The notes: generated from the letters alone by a model not told the origin. 64,000 nt of DNA from Petrolisthes cinctipes (GCA_033782935.1 JAWQEG010000286.1:1315501-1379500), one strand, 5' to 3'; shown: positions 32,908-44,351, numbered from the stretch's first letter. Program-made: numbers and translations.

Positions 32908-35900
32908 TTAAATCACCCGACCTTTTCTCTTCGGGCGGCCCCTCCCCCCCATGTGTCTCCCGCGGGGACCCTGGGGAATAGAAGGTGGAGTACCCATAGC
33001 CACACAGGGGGTAGGGGAGAGCGAGTGGAACAGGTACATCGTCCTGAAGGAGGAAGTGGAAGCCCAGCCCCCCAAATCCCTGACCCTCTCCACCGAGTGA
33101 GTCCTGAGGAAGGCGAGGGAGGCGGCCACGCCCCTAACGCTGTGAGCCCTCGGGGCGTGTCCGGGATCCCCGTTCTCTATCACTCGGCAGAGAAGGCGAG
33201 CGATTGACCTAGGGAAGAGAGGGTTACCGGACCTAGAGTTGTAGAAGAGGTGGTCCGGAGAAGCCCCTCTCGTCGCCTCCACGTATGCAACAAAGGCGTG
33301 GACTGGGCAGAGGGGGTGGAAATTTCCATCCCTCAGGAACGAGGGTACTGCGAGAGGGCCAATTCTGTCGTCAGCCTGCTCGTTCTTAGCTAGAAAAGCA
33401 GGAGAGGGGGAAATGGTTAAGGAAGTAAGGTTAGGGGTTACTGAAGAAAAGGCTGTGTGACGGGTCAGGGCTGCCAACTGAGAAGCCCTGTAACCTGTAG
33501 CTAAGGCGAGCAGGAAGAGAGCTTTCTGGAGGAGGTGACAAACCTCCAGAGGGACCCCCTCGAAGGTCAGGTATAGTCAACCACAAGGAAACTGGCGGCT
33601 GAAGGTGGGGCAGCCGCCCCAAGCAGCGCTGCCACATCTGGTCTGTCAGAATGGGATTACCCAGGGCCCAGGGCAGTAGATTAGCAGTCCTTCACCTGAA
33701 TCTCCTCCCTCCCCCCCTTAGCCTACTCTTTCTTCATCTGTATTTTATGTGTCTGTTTGTCCCAGTGCATAGTAATGTGCTTCTGAATTATTATCCATTT
33801 TTTTATTATTATTTTTACGTCTGTTTACTATTTGTACATTTATTCATAATTTGTACATACCCCTTCCTTTTGCCTCCCTTGTGTGTGTGTGTGTGTGTTG
33901 GGGGAGGGGAGGGAGGGCGCCTGGTAGGGTGAGGTCAGGACTCCGTTGAGGTAAGGATTAATGGCAGGTGTAAGTAGTGAAGGGCTATGACTTGTGTGTG
34001 TGTGTGTGTAGAAGGAAGACTTGATAGGATTTTGTACGTGGTGAACATTTTCTTCTGCAAAGTACGAATTTACGTAGAAAATGATTTCCTTCTCACGACT
34101 ATGGAGCCAGTGTGGGTGTTGAGCAGGGGTATGTGTTCTTCCTTCCATTGTGGAGTCTAAAGGAGAAGTGACCTGACTGACCTCATTAATTTCCTGACCT
34201 CGCTCTCACCATTTAAAGACTATATTTATAGAATCAGTGCACCACTGTACGAAAACGTTGCCATTTTGGTGTGATTTTTGATAGAATGATGTGGGTTGGA
34301 AAGCCAAATGTGGCAGCACTGCTTGGGGGGAAATCCCCGATTCGGCCCCACCTAAACCGCCAGTTTCCTAGTGGTTGACTATAGGAAAGGACACGATGAA
34401 GGGACCAGGAGGGTGTCTGGGCCCGGTGAGGTGCGGTCCCCGCCCGAATCCCCATCCTCAGGAGAGAGAGAGGCCTCTCCGAAACCTTAATGTTAAAACC
34501 CAGGAGGAGGGGATCAGACAGGGCTGCGTGATGCGCAAGCACCGTCGCCGGGGCCCTGTTGGTGGAATCGGCGAGCCACGTGAGGAATTCCAGGACTGTG
34601 TCCTCCGAGATGACCCTGGAGGGGTGTCTTCGCAAGAAGTCCTGGAATCTTTTCCAGCACGATTCGTATTGTCGCACCGAAGACTGACGATGAGCCCTCA
34701 ACATCTTGTCCACTGTCTCCTTAGTGAACCTTTTGCTGAGGACTCCCCGTAGAAACTCCAAGCGTGTAGTTTCAGTGACGCTTGGAGTGGTGCAGACAGG
34801 GTGCTGGAGAGGCACGCCGATCCCAACTGAAGGGGATGAGGGCACCACCGGGACAACTCTCCGAACCACGGCTGTGCTGGCCAGAGGGGGGCTATGAGGA
34901 GAACCCTCCCCCTGAACGTGCGCAGCTTGAGGATCGCCTTCAGGAGGACTGAAGTGGCTGTGGGTGGGAAGAGGTAAAGATGACCCCACCTGTTCCAGTC
35001 CTCCGTGAAGGCGTCCGGGCCTCCCGCCTCTGTTCTGGATGAGAATGTCAGGAACAGAGGGAGTAGGGCCGTGGATGGGGAGGCGAATAGGTCCACCTCC
35101 GGTGTCCCGTAGCGAAGGCAGAGAGACTCGAACACAAGGGGACGCAGTTGCCACTCGACTGACGTCCCCCTGAACCTGGATAGGGCGTCCGCCCAATCGT
35201 TCTCCCACCCTGGCACGTAGCGGGCCGAGAGGTGAATGTCCCTCTTGGCCGCTATTGCGAAAATCTGTTCTGACAGGGACAGGAGAATTTCCGACCGTGC
35301 GGTGCCCTGTTTCTGTAGGCACTGCACGGCCGCAACGTTGTCCATATCGAAGCGGACGCCTATCCTGGCAAACTGAGGGTGTCTGTTGAGCCATTCCTTC
35401 GCTACCATCAACTCCCGGGCGTTGATGTGCAGTAGCCTTTCCCCTTCCTTCCATCCCCCGCACCGTTGATGTCCCAGGCAAGACTGGTATCCCCAGCCTA
35501 CGTCCGATGCGTCTGTCGCCACCGTGATCCCCGGGGGAGGGAACACCCAGGGGACCCGCTGACGCAGGGCACCGGGACGTAGCCAGGGGCGAAGGAGGCG
35601 GTGGAGCGAGGGGGACACTTGCCTGGGAAGGTCCCTGTGTGCGGGGGACAGGTGGAGGTTTACCTCCCGCGTCAGCCTCCTGTGTTTCAATCGTCCCAGG
35701 TGCATTGCAGGGGCCGCGAAATTTAGGGACCCGAGCAATGATTCCCACTGGCGGCGAGAGAAAGTACGGGAAAAATGCGCCTGGCGGACGTGGCGGAGGG
35801 TCCGGCGGGCGTTGTCTGGAGCGAGAGAGAGGGTGGCCGAAAGAGAGTCCCACTCTATTCCTAGCCAACACAGCTTGCGAGTGGGGGTGAGAGAGGACTT

Positions 35901-35997
35901 GGGGATGTTCAACAGGAACCCCATTTCCTCTAGCACTCCCCTCGCTACCCGGACGTTGTTTGCTACCTGCTCCTTGGAAGGGGCGTGAAGCAACCAA
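32908..35997 (-). pseudogene. DIRS tyrosine recombinase, split by an 808-bp transposon
   Basis: The reading frame is open from 35997, but the recombinase part starts only near 34800 and overlaps the end of the RT gene in another frame. The N-terminal part shows TVDKMLRAHRQSSVRQYESC, WKRFQDFLRRH and DTVLEFLTWLAD, the core-binding domain. The frame is broken at 34383 by the TA-flanked element and resumes at 33571. The C-terminal catalytic part has the first Arg region just after the junction, then RAHSVRGVAAS (HxxR), LGGWASTSSF and the final Tyr in RTMYLF. The enzyme would join circular DNA into the genome. Removing the insert with one TA restores the frame, so the copy was intact until recently. 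Confidence 0.85.
33574..34381. mobile_element. TA-flanked non-autonomous element (mariner/Tc-like MITE) in the recombinase gene
   Basis: Ends are inverted copies starting TAGTCAACCAC (33574-33584 and 34371-34381), extending to about 75 bp of weaker inverted similarity (CTGGCGG, AAGCAG.GCTGCCACAT). TA stands at both borders (33572-33573 and 34382-34383). The 808-bp interior has TGTGTG tracts and no transposase. TA duplication is the hallmark of the Tc1/mariner group. Confidence 0.88.
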
Positions 35998-36470
35998 TCG
36001 TCCAGGTACATGAGGGTGGGAACACCCGCCTCTGCCAGACGGGATGCCACCACCCTCACGAGTTTTGTGAAGACTCGCGGAGCTAGAGAAAGACCGAAAG
36101 GGAGCCTGGTAAACTGGAACGTCTCGGTCCCCACCTGGAAGGCCAGAAAGCGGCGAAACCTGGGGTGGATCGGGACGTGCCAGTACGCATCCTTGAGATC
36201 CAGGGATGCTAACCAGTCTCCCTTCCTCAGAACTGTGCGGACCTGAGCAACCGAAACCATCCTGAAATGTAACGTTTTCACGAATTTGTTTAGCTTGCTC
36301 AGGTCCATCACCAATCTCGTTTTTCCCTGGTCCTTTTTGGGGACCGTGAATAAACGAGAAAGAAAGACCCTTCCCGTCGCCCGCTCCACTACCCCTTTTT
36401 CCCGCATTTCTAACACATGCGGGACGACCGAAAGTGACACTTTGGTTGAGGCAGGAGGTAGACGTAGTGG
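34698..36470 (-). CDS. DIRS reverse transcriptase, RNase H and DNA methyltransferase-like domain
   Basis: Open from the splice acceptor at 36470 to 34698, about 590 residues. RT: VFLSRLFTVPKKDQGKTRLV, WLASLDLKDAYWHVPI (first Asp), FTRLPFGLSLAPRVF, TLMYLDDWLL (catalytic YLDD in the form typical of DIRS). RNase H: TVATDASDVGWG, INARELM, VRFDMDNVAAVQ, NDWADALSRF with all acidic residues. The methyltransferase-like end has EVDLFASPSTALLPLF, DAFTEDWNRWGHLYLFPP and VLLIAPLWPAQPWF, the domain found in DIRS1-like elements. No stop or frameshift. It overlaps the recombinase frame at its 3' end. Confidence 0.88.
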   Translation of the reverse strand, partial: PLRLPPASTKVSLSVVPHVLEMREKGVVERATGRVFLSRLFTVPKKDQGKTRLVMDLSKLNKFVKTLHFRMVSVAQVRTVLRKGDWLASLDLKDAYWHVPIHPRFRRFLAFQVGTETFQFTRLPFGLSLAPRVFTKLVRVVASRLAEAGVPTLMYLDDWLLHAPSKEQVANNVRVARGVLEEMGFLLNIPKSSLTPTRKLCWLGIEWDSLSATLSLAPDNARRTLRHVRQAHFSRTFSRRQWESLLGSLNFAAPAMHLGRLKHRRLTREVNLHLSPAHRDLPRQVSPSLHRLLRPWLRPGALRQRVPWVFPPPGITVATDASDVGWGYQSCLGHQRCGGWKEGERLLHINARELMVAKEWLNRHPQFARIGVRFDMDNVAAVQCLQKQGTARSEILLSLSEQIFAIAAKRDIHLSARYVPGWENDWADALSRFRGTSVEWQLRPLVFESLCLRYGTPEVDLFASPSTALLPLFLTFSSRTEAGGPDAFTEDWNRWGHLYLFPPTATSVLLKAILKLRTFRGRVLLIAPLWPAQPWFGELSRWCPHPLQLGSACLSSTLSAPLQASLKLHAWSFYGESSAKGSLRRQWTRC

Positions 36471-36677
36471 CTGTAACGGGAGAAGACAGGTGTCAGTGAG
36501 AGTACCGTTAATCCTAATCCCCCGGGGCCCGAGGGACCCGGGGGTGGTTGGGGGGTAAATGACAGGAGAGGCAGAGATTTTGACCGCAAGGGAAAATCTG
36601 ATTTTGACCTAACGGTAGCCCAAGGACGGGATTAGGCATAATCCATATGTCAGAAAGGAAAGATGACAGTTACTCAC
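36471..36677 (-). other. Putative DIRS intron between gag and RT
   Basis: Donor CCG|GTGAGTAAC at 36677 and acceptor TCTCCCGTTACAG at 36471. The RT frame opens exactly at the acceptor. How the RT is started is unclear: the gag stop at 36787 lies upstream, so alternative splicing or re-initiation would be required. Confidence 0.55.
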
Positions 36678-36786
36678 CGGAACAGTAATCCAGGGCCATG
36701 ACAGGCCCTGGCGAATTATCCTTGCTGCCCAGCCGTGGGTGGGCCAGGCTGCTGACCACCCTGTGAGGCAGCCCAGAGTGGGACCC

Positions 36787-39588
36787 TCAAGTGGCGCGGT
36801 CCTTCTGGGAGGGGTGGTTGAAGGAGGACTTGGGCTTCGAGTAGGACTTGGAGCCCTGTCCCCTTCCTCGAAACGGCTGCTGGCCCCTCTGGGAGGGCCT
36901 GTTGTGTGCTCTCGGGGGAGTGGGATAGGAGGGCCTCGGTAGCCTGGAGGGCTGGGAGGGCCTCCGGGGCTGGTAGGCTGGTCTGGCTGGCTGTGGGGCA
37001 CGTGGCCTACGGACAAACAGAATGATTAGGAACCAAAGTAGACCCGAAAAACCTTTCATTTCACCCCCGTGACAACTCGGGTAAGACGAACACGAGAGGC
37101 ACTTACTTGGAGGTGGAGGGTTTTGGTAAATTGATTACCGCTGGGAGGGGGGCGAAGATCGTGTCTGTCGCCGGTTGGTCAAAGAGGGCGGGGGACAAGG
37201 GGGCAGCTCGCACCACTCCCCTCTGTGCCATCTCCGGCGCAGATTTAGCCGCCGCCTGGCGGGCTGCCAGTCTCGCCTCGGCGAACGCCTTCGCCTCCTC
37301 CCGCATGAAGTGGGTCGCCATCGCCGCCACGCCCTCCATCACGGTGGCCATGGAAGAGAGGGTGTCACTGTAAGGGGTAAACAAGGAAAAAACCGAGCGA
37401 ACCCGGGGATAAGTACCCGGGAGTAATAGAGAGACCCTCTACCCAGTATCCCTAAAAAACATGACACACGAGTAAGGTACTCACGCTAGCTGTACACTCG
37501 ACATCTCGTGGTAGGAGTTGGTTAGGGCGTTGAGGCAGTCCCTAATCAACGAGGCGGCTGCCCCCGTGGAGATGGTGTGGGCCAACTCTAGACGGGTAGC
37601 AGACTCCGCCTGTCGCAACTTGCCATCGGGCTCCTTCAGCTGATAGGGGACCGGGGGCTCCTTCTCCGTCTTCCACAGGCACTCCCTCAAGCCCGGGGGG
37701 GCCCGGGAATGAGGGAGGATGACGGGGAAAGACGGAGGAGGGGGCTTCCTGGGCGCGTTGTTTCTCTGGTGGTCCAGGGACTTAAGGAGAAGGGCTGGAA
37801 TGTCCAGGTCCCCTTCGCCCTTATCCCCCGGGAAGTACGCGTCCGGGGAAAGGAGGTGAGCCGTGTTACCGTGGGAGCGGTCAATCCTCCAAGCCCCGGA
37901 CAAGTGTAGCTGGCTGTACTCCACCAGAAAACCCATCGCGTCCAGGGTCGCCGCAGAGGACACCCTAGATGAAGTGGGTACGGGCGCTGAGATAGGACGG
38001 ACCTTGTAGAAGGGAATAGCCTCGCCCTTCTCATCCGCCCCCCACTTCACCACGACGTCATCCCTCCGGATCCATACGTCTGGTTGAGCCGTGTCCGGAG
38101 ACCAAGCCACCAGTCTGCCCTCCTCCGAAGAGTGGGTCCAGGTAGGAGGGAGAAGAGACCAAGAGTAGGGAAGGTATCCGTCTCCCGAAGGAGGGGGTGA
38201 CGGGGACGGAGGTGCGGAGGTAACCAACTCCTCAGCTACGTCCCCCGACGGAGACTCGAGCCCCGGGGAAACGGGAGGCACGAAAAGGACTCCCACATCC
38301 CCGGGAGGACTTGCGCCCTCGACGGGAGCAGCAGCGGGAGGCGGGGGAACAGGAGCGGGTTCCGTAGCGACAGCCGGAGGCTGCGCGACGGAAGCCCCAG
38401 GAAAAGCGTGAGGAATAAGGGCGTGGAAGATCTTAACTATCTTCCTCGACGAGGGGCTGTCCCCCCCCCGCTTACCCTTGCGGGATTTGCGGGCGGGCGA
38501 AGGAGAGCTCCCCGACGACGAAGAAGAGGAAGAGGACGACGAAGAAGAGGAGGAAGGAGAACGGCGACGAGCACGGGACTTCCTGGAGTGGCGGGACCTC
38601 TTAGCTGAACGCTTGCGTCCTCTAGAGAGGCCTGAGGAGCCAGCTCTAGCAGGAGGCGAAGCTGGGGGTTCCCTGCTGGGCCCTTGTACCGGTGAGGCAG
38701 TCGGGAGAACCAGCGCGACAGACTCGCTCGTTTCCCGGGGGGATAAGCCCCGAGAAGGAGTCGTAGTACCGCCTAGGGAAGGAGGCTCAATCTCTCGGGC
38801 CTCAGGAGGTTCTAGCCCCTGAGACTCCGAGAGACAGGAAGAAGGGTAACGGGTCCTGAATAAACCCAGGTCCGCTCCCAAAATCGGGTCCACCCACGCC
38901 AAAGAAGAACAGTCTCGTTTGTGGGCCATTCTCCTAGCCCTCGTCCACGCCATACGAAGAGAAGCAAGGGCAGGGAGCTTGGAGAGGGCAGAAGGGGAGG
39001 TAACCCGACACAACTCAGCCCAAGGGCGGCACACACCACACGCCAAAGGGTCGTAACCCAAGGGAGTGAAGCAGGGTGCGTGAGGTGAACAGTGCAGGTG
39101 TCCGTCAGGCGAGACCCGCACGGTACATCCTGAGGCAGCACAAAGGGCACGAGTAGGCTGAGGGAGAAAAGAATACACAAACATGGGTTAACACGTGCAA
39201 ACACTGGAACACAGAAGACACGAAACCCATCCTCCCCGAAGGAAAGAAGCGCGGGACACGCCCGCTGTACCTGGGGACCAGGACACGATCCCCCACACTC
39301 GCGCAGCCGCCCAGGGAAAAACCCCGTAAAACCAAAACAGTCCGCCACATGGAGCGGGTAAATAAGGGCCCCCCGGACAGAATGAACCAGAAGGAGGGGT
39401 AGGAGGGGACCCGATAGCCTGAGAAGAAACACTCCAGGCTGAAAATAATGGAAAAACCCCAAAAATAAAATAAAAAACCCCCGCCCGGGAGAGGAAGAGA
39501 GAACCAGGGCACAATTCTCACTCCCCCTTACCGAGAGGGGACACATAATAATCGGGGAAGGCAAGAGGAAGGGCTGCAAAGACCCCAT
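36787..39588 (-). CDS. DIRS gag-like ORF1 in four exons
   Basis: Exons on the minus strand: 39588-39532, 39157-37485, 37367-37107, 37006-36787. The three introns are 39531-39158, 37484-37368 and 37106-37007, all GT...AG (donors GTAAGG, GTGAGT, GTAAGT; pyrimidine-rich acceptors). The exon sum is 2211 bases, a multiple of three, giving 736 residues with the frame kept across every junction. Exon 1 starts MGSLQPFLLPSP. Exon 2 has a cysteine/histidine cluster (CAASGCTV...HLHCSPHAPC...CGVC), an Arg/Ser-rich stretch (RKRSAKRSRHSRKSRARRRS) and a long serine run. Exon 3 is alanine-rich and helical. Exon 4 is Pro/Arg/Gln-rich with RGQQPFRGRGQG. Gag would bind the element RNA. Confidence 0.75.
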
Positions 39589-40142
39589 GTGCTCACCACG
39601 TGGGGCGGAGAAGTCCCACGTGGCGCCCACTAACCTCGCTAAAAAACCCCAGAAACCCCGATAAAATACACACGAAGCATGTACTAGTGGCAGGAGGAAC
39701 AGTGAAAGGGGGGACAGACGGAGAAAAACTCCGAAAACAGGGGCTGAAAAGCCCCCTTCGCTTAAGGAAAAGAACTAAGTCCTAACGAAGAAAAAAACCC
39801 CTTAAACACCTAAAACCCTCCTAGAAAACACACATGATACATCTGCAAAGCAGGCTAGCCACTAGAACACAAAAGAAAAAATTAGCAGGAACATGCGACA
39901 CAATACCATAGCGTAGCAGCGAGGAGCGTAGATGTTGACTGAGACGTGTTCCGCGACAGAGTGGGCGAGCGGTATTCAGCGGAGGAGGGGCTTGATACCT
40001 CACCTCACCACCACCAGGTGGCTCCACTATCAGTACAGCGCCAGATTTGAATTTTATTTACTTCTGATGAACGTCACGGAATTGACCCTTCCAACCCAGA
40101 TTATGCCTATACGGGGCCTGGGCTTGTGAAGGGGCCTATTCT
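39589..40142 (-). other. DIRS 5' untranslated region
   Basis: No gene. It holds AC-rich and A-rich sequence and the long 5' terminal repeat region (39960-40142) shared with 31995-32200. Confidence 0.55.
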
Positions 40143-40180
40143 ATAGCAAATCAGCTGTGCTGGTTTCACTATACCAATAA
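40143..40180 (-). repeat. DIRS inverted terminal repeat, 5' side
   Basis: Reverse complement equals 32307-32344. The adjoining 39960-40142 is also repeated in the fold-back element at 31995-32200. Confidence 0.8.
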
Positions 40181-40422
40181 ATATCAGTGCTTGTCAGGTA
40201 TGTATGGTATTTTAAGTTGTGGCTGCCTCTAGTGGATCGTATACTTGTAGGGCGTAGATATGTGTCTTGGTCTATGTCAACTAACTTGTTTGTGATTTTG
40301 TATATCATCTGTTGTCTTCGTGTTGCCAATGGGTCTAGTTTTGTGTCTTGTTTAAGCAAAGTGACTGATGTAGCGTGTCTGTAATCACGTCTGGCCCATC
40401 TTGCAGCTTTGTTTTGTATGGA

Positions 40423-41196
40423 TTATAATTTATTGATATTATTGTAAGTGTGTAGGTCCCAGACGGTGTCGCAGTACTCTAAGTGTGGTCGAACGAATGT
40501 GTTATAAGCAATAATTTTGATGTATGTGTTACACCTGCTGAGGTTCCTGCGCAAGAACCCCAGGACCCTACTAGCTTTGGCCATGATGCTATCTATGTGT
40601 GTGTTCCACCTCATGTCCGCTGAAATGTGGACGCCTAAGTATTTGTGGGAAGTGACTGTGTTGAGGTTGGTGTTGTGTAGCTGGTATGTATTTGGAATGG
40701 GATTATGGGCTCTGGTAAAACAGATGTCTGGTCTAAATGTCATCTTCCACTTGGCTTCACAGTCTTCCTGTAGTCGAAGGCAGTCATTCCTATCTTTAAT
40801 TGGTCTGTAGAATAAGCTATCGTCTGCAAAAAGTCTAGTGGTAGAGGAAAGTGAGAGTGGGAGGTCATTAATGTATGAAAGGAAGAGAAGGGGGCCCAGG
40901 ACAGTGTCCTGGGATACCCCAGAGGTTACAGGAACAGGTGGAGACTGACTACTGTCAAGAACTACTCGTTGCTTTCTGGTAGTCAAGAACGTTCTAATCC
41001 AGTGAAGAAGTTGTCCCTGTATGCCATAGAATTCTAACTTGTGTAGTAGTCTTTGGTGAGGGACTTTGTCGAAGGCTTTGGCAAAGTCTAATATGATTTT
41101 TGTAATACATGAAATTTCACAGTCAACTGCATGCTGTACAATATCTCTTGTGTAAATTGAGTAGAGGGTTGGTGAAACTATACCACCATGAGGCAC
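40423..41196 (-). pseudogene. LINE reverse transcriptase fragment, possibly chimeric
   Basis: The main body shows ILDFAKAFDKVPHQRLLHKL (first catalytic Asp), GIQGQLLHWIRTFL, VPVTSGVSQDTVLGPLLFLS, TTRLFADDSLFYRPI (FADD, second catalytic site), HKYLGVHISADMRW and a C-terminal SRVLGFLRRNLSRC tail. The sequence from 41196 to about 41140 reads PHGGIVSPTLYSIYTRDI, which in LINEs belongs after the first catalytic motif, not before it, so two LINE pieces appear joined. No 5' half is present. Confidence 0.75.
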
Positions 41197-41556
41197 TAAA
41201 CTATAGAAATATATGTCTAGATTATTAGTTTTATTTTTGTCTTTATATTTTACCCTTCGGTCGTCTTAATAATCACATGATATTTTTTTCAATATGCTCA
41301 GGTAACAACCCCAGTTGTAATAATATGCATTTCAGGCCTGCATGCCAGACTTTATAAAAAACCTTGGAAACATTACTTTCCCGCCTCTAATTACTGAGTA
41401 TAATACAGGATATTGCAGAATTCCAATAATCTTCCAGGCCGCACTGGTAGACCATCAACCGACTCCATTCAATAATTTACTAAAAATATATATACCTTTC
41501 CTTTCCAGTTCCGTATAGAGCTCAGTGGGTTTTATGGAGATTCTTTCCGTAAAAAA
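41197..41556. other. Intergenic, no gene recognised
   Basis: AT-rich sequence between the LINE fragment and the inverted histone copy. Confidence 0.5.
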
Positions 41557-41790
41557 TCAAGGACCTTTTAACATTTTCGTGGTCAAAGTCCTCATTTTCC
41601 TCTTCTGAAATTCTAAAAATGCTTTCCCATATAGCTGTAAATCTTTGTTGATTTTCTTTACCATCATACAGTATATTTCATTTATGTTTTTATTGCTTCC
41701 ATCTGTTATATATGGAGAAGAAATGTTTGTAGTACCTCTCATTCTCTTTATCGGATCCCAGAAGTCTTGGGGGTTCCTGTAATTATCTAC
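41557..41790 (-). pseudogene. LINE protein linker fragment (second copy)
   Basis: Minus strand reads RGTTNISSPYITDGSNKNIN, nearly identical to 27595-27880. Confidence 0.6.
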
Positions 41791-42041
41791 TATACAGTAT
41801 ATAGATTACATGTTATTTTCTAATGATTTTGTCTGCAGTCATTTTTGTATGTTGAGTAAAATATGTCGGGAAATTTGGACGAATATATCATTTTCGTAAA
41901 ATCTATACAAACCTTTGCCGACATCATTATTGTTTTGTAATAAAATTCGTATCACCCAGAATTGTGTTTTGCAATTAGATTTACTGCTACTTTTGGTAAG
42001 TTGTTCTTTGTTAGGAGATGACTATCAGAGGCACCTAATTT

Positions 42042-42105
42042 TGACCAATCCACGAGGAGCGAGCTGGGCTAGTGGTCGCCCGTGATCTTCACGTTCAATA
42101 TAAAA
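42042..42105 (+). promoter_or_regulatory. H2B promoter, downstream copy
   Basis: TTTTGACCAATCCACG (CCAAT) and TTCAATATAAAAATG (TATA) are both kept, at the same spacing as in the upstream copy. Confidence 0.75.
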
Positions 42106-42151
42106 ATGAAAATGTGGTCTCGGTTCGACTACCAACTACCCATTAAACTAG

Positions 42152-42529
<378 letters not shown>

Positions 42530-42565
42530 AGTGGTGCACTCTCCAGAATCATTTGGTCAACAATC

Positions 42566-42582
42566 GGCTCCTATTAGGAGCC
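42566..42582 (+). terminator. Histone-type 3' stem-loop of H2B, downstream copy
   Basis: GGCTCC TATTA GGAGCC, five-base loop, one base different from the upstream copy. Confidence 0.8.
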
Positions 42583-42758
42583 ACAACATTTTAGACTTAA
42601 GGGAACTGTTATGGACAAAATTGAGTGTGGCCATGCATTAATGCTGGTTATCTTTTTTGTGGTGTTATGTCGGACGAGCTTTGTAGGTGTCTAGGTGCAA
42701 TAAGGGGCGTGCGGTAGACGAAGTAGAAACAAAGTATGGAAGGTACCTCATTGCCATC

Positions 42759-42971
42759 AATGACAATGATGTTTGGAGTAAAGATTTGAAAAAAGTGTTG
42801 TATTAGGTAATACTTTGAAGATAGGTACGAAATAGGAAATACAGAAGTAGATAACAATTCCCGGGCTCAACCAGGGTGCTGTAGGTATTCATATTCGTTA
42901 AACAGTTATTTTTTCTGGTAGTCACTCAGTTATACAGTCTGTTCTTACGATTTTTTTTTTATTTTGCCATC
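42759..42971. mobile_element. SINE-like insertion with 8-bp TSD
   Basis: TTGCCATC stands at both ends (42751-42758 and 42964-42971), where the upstream copy has a single TTACCATC. The insert contains TTCCCGGGCTCAACCAGG at about 42858 and ends in a T-run (42952-42963). It resembles the insertion at 44400-44825. Confidence 0.7.
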
Positions 42972-43907
42972 GGATCGGACTCTTTATAGGAGAGACTGCC
43001 TATCCTCAATGATGAATTTGTAGTTTCTCTTTTTATTTTTCCTAGGTTAGTGACAGTAGAGGAGGGGTGGGCCGCACTGGATAAATAAATGAACAGAGAC
43101 GGTGTGTGCGCTTGTAGGAATATGTGTGTGTAAGGATAATCGTAAGAGTGGGGTTTGGCGTGTTTACAAGCGTTAGTGTGTGTTATTAAGATGGTTTATT
43201 TGTGTAAGTATTGATGTGCTTGTATTTAAGAGAGGTTTTGTGTGTATGTATAAATTGATTTGTACTTAAGAGTGTTTGTGTGTAGGTATTAGTAAGTTGG
43301 GCTTTCGTAACCACACTTACTACAGATTTTATATATCTTAATTCCCTCGAATGAATAAGCCCATATTCATCATTACCTTCGCTCGGGAATAGAATGTCGA
43401 CATGCACGTCTATATACCTATTGCCTACTAATATACACAACACCTTCATATTTCATACACACTAGCGCTATATTTCTTTATTGTAGTGCATAATCTTTAT
43501 TTCAACCTAATTCATTACATACACAAAAACCTTCACCTATCACATGCACTACTTATGTAATATCGTGCATACTATTTCGACGCAAATCACTCCCACTCGC
43601 ATCTACAGAAATTTTGCAAGACACCCATTTGGGCGCAGAATGGTAAATAAAACCTTTATCTTTGTACCCATAATTCAATCGTGGCAAATATTAACACCGA
43701 CACTTCTTTTTCAGTTAATCTGTAATGTTCTTACTACAGATCTGTACAGTCGGCTGCTAAGCCATGGTAATATAAGCCTTAGTTAACCAGACTCGTACAA
43801 GAAAACAACTATTGTCGCTGACCTTACATGAAAGCCTAAGTCAATAAAAGGAAACGTAACCCAATAAATAGCTTGTCTATTATCAAACTCTTTGTGAAGG
43901 AAAATGT

Positions 43908-43924
43908 GGCTCCATAAAGGAGCC
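43908..43924 (-). terminator. Histone-type 3' stem-loop of H2A, downstream copy
   Basis: Minus strand GGCTCC TTTAT GGAGCC, five-base loop. Confidence 0.78.
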
Positions 43925-43979
43925 GGATTTATAAGTTGGGAAGAGGAGGAAAGGAGGCTTCTGGGGACAGAGAGCAACC

Positions 43980-44351
43980 TTACTTCTTTTCTGTCTTCTT
44001 GGGCAGTAAGACAGCCTGGATATTAGGTAGAACGCCACCCTGAGCAATGGTAACGCCAGACAGGAGCTTGTTGAGCTCCTCGTCATTGCGGATGGCCAGC
44101 TGCAAGTGACGGGGGATGATACGACTCTTCTTGTTGTCTCGGGCAGCATTGCCTGCCAGTTCCAACACCTCAGCAGCAAGGTACTCCATGACGCCAGCCA
44201 AATAGACTGGAGCTCCTGCACCGACGCGTTCAGCGTAGTTGCCCTTACGTAGCAGTCGGTGGATTCTACACACGGGGAATTGAAGTCCAGCCCTGCTTGA
44301 ACGGGACTTTGACTTTCCCTTCACTTTGCCGCCCTTGCCGCGTCCTGACAT
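43980..44351 (-). CDS. H2A: Histone H2A (downstream copy), possibly a decaying pseudogene
   Basis: Open for the full 123 residues and nearly identical to the upstream H2A, but with two changes in the histone fold: Cys replaces Gly in [11 protein letters not shown], a position that is glycine in essentially all H2A proteins, and Gly replaces Ala in [10 protein letters not shown]. The 5' flank is damaged: the TATA box of the upstream copy (CTATTTATATT) reads CTACTTAGGCT here, and an insertion of about 420 bp with an ACAAATGAAA target duplication sits about 45 bp before the ATG. The 3' stem-loop is intact. The frame may be open only because the loss is recent. Confidence 0.85.
   Translation of the reverse strand: MSGRGKGGKVKGKSKSRSSRAGLQFPVCRIHRLLRKGNYAERVGAGAPVYLAGVMEYLAAEVLELAGNAARDNKKSRIIPRHLQLAIRNDEELNKLLSGVTIAQGGVLPNIQAVLLPKKTEKK

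Larger units (their letters stand above)
32307..40180 (-). mobile_element. DIRS1-like retrotransposon with inverted termini, introns and a nested MITE
   Basis: A 38-bp sequence (TTATTGGTATAGTGAAACCA and following) is present at 32307-32344 on the plus strand and at 40143-40180 on the minus strand, i.e. inverted termini. Minus-strand gene order: gag in four exons, RT-RNase H-methyltransferase, tyrosine recombinase. There is no integrase and no flanking direct repeat, as is normal for DIRS elements, which integrate by recombination. The element is markedly GC-rich compared with its surroundings. The only obvious lesion is the 808-bp insertion in the recombinase gene. DIRS1-like elements are well known in decapods. 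Confidence 0.88.

Noticed and set aside
34234..35997. Full 587-residue frame as a separate DIRS protein
   Set aside because: Its first two thirds are the alternate frame of the RT gene (GC-rich, Pro/Arg-rich); only the part after about 34800 resembles a tyrosine recombinase.
38812..39630. Minus-strand ORF of 272 residues upstream of gag
   Set aside because: Only its first 19 codons (from the ATG at 39588) are kept as gag exon 1; the rest reads through a GT-AG intron.
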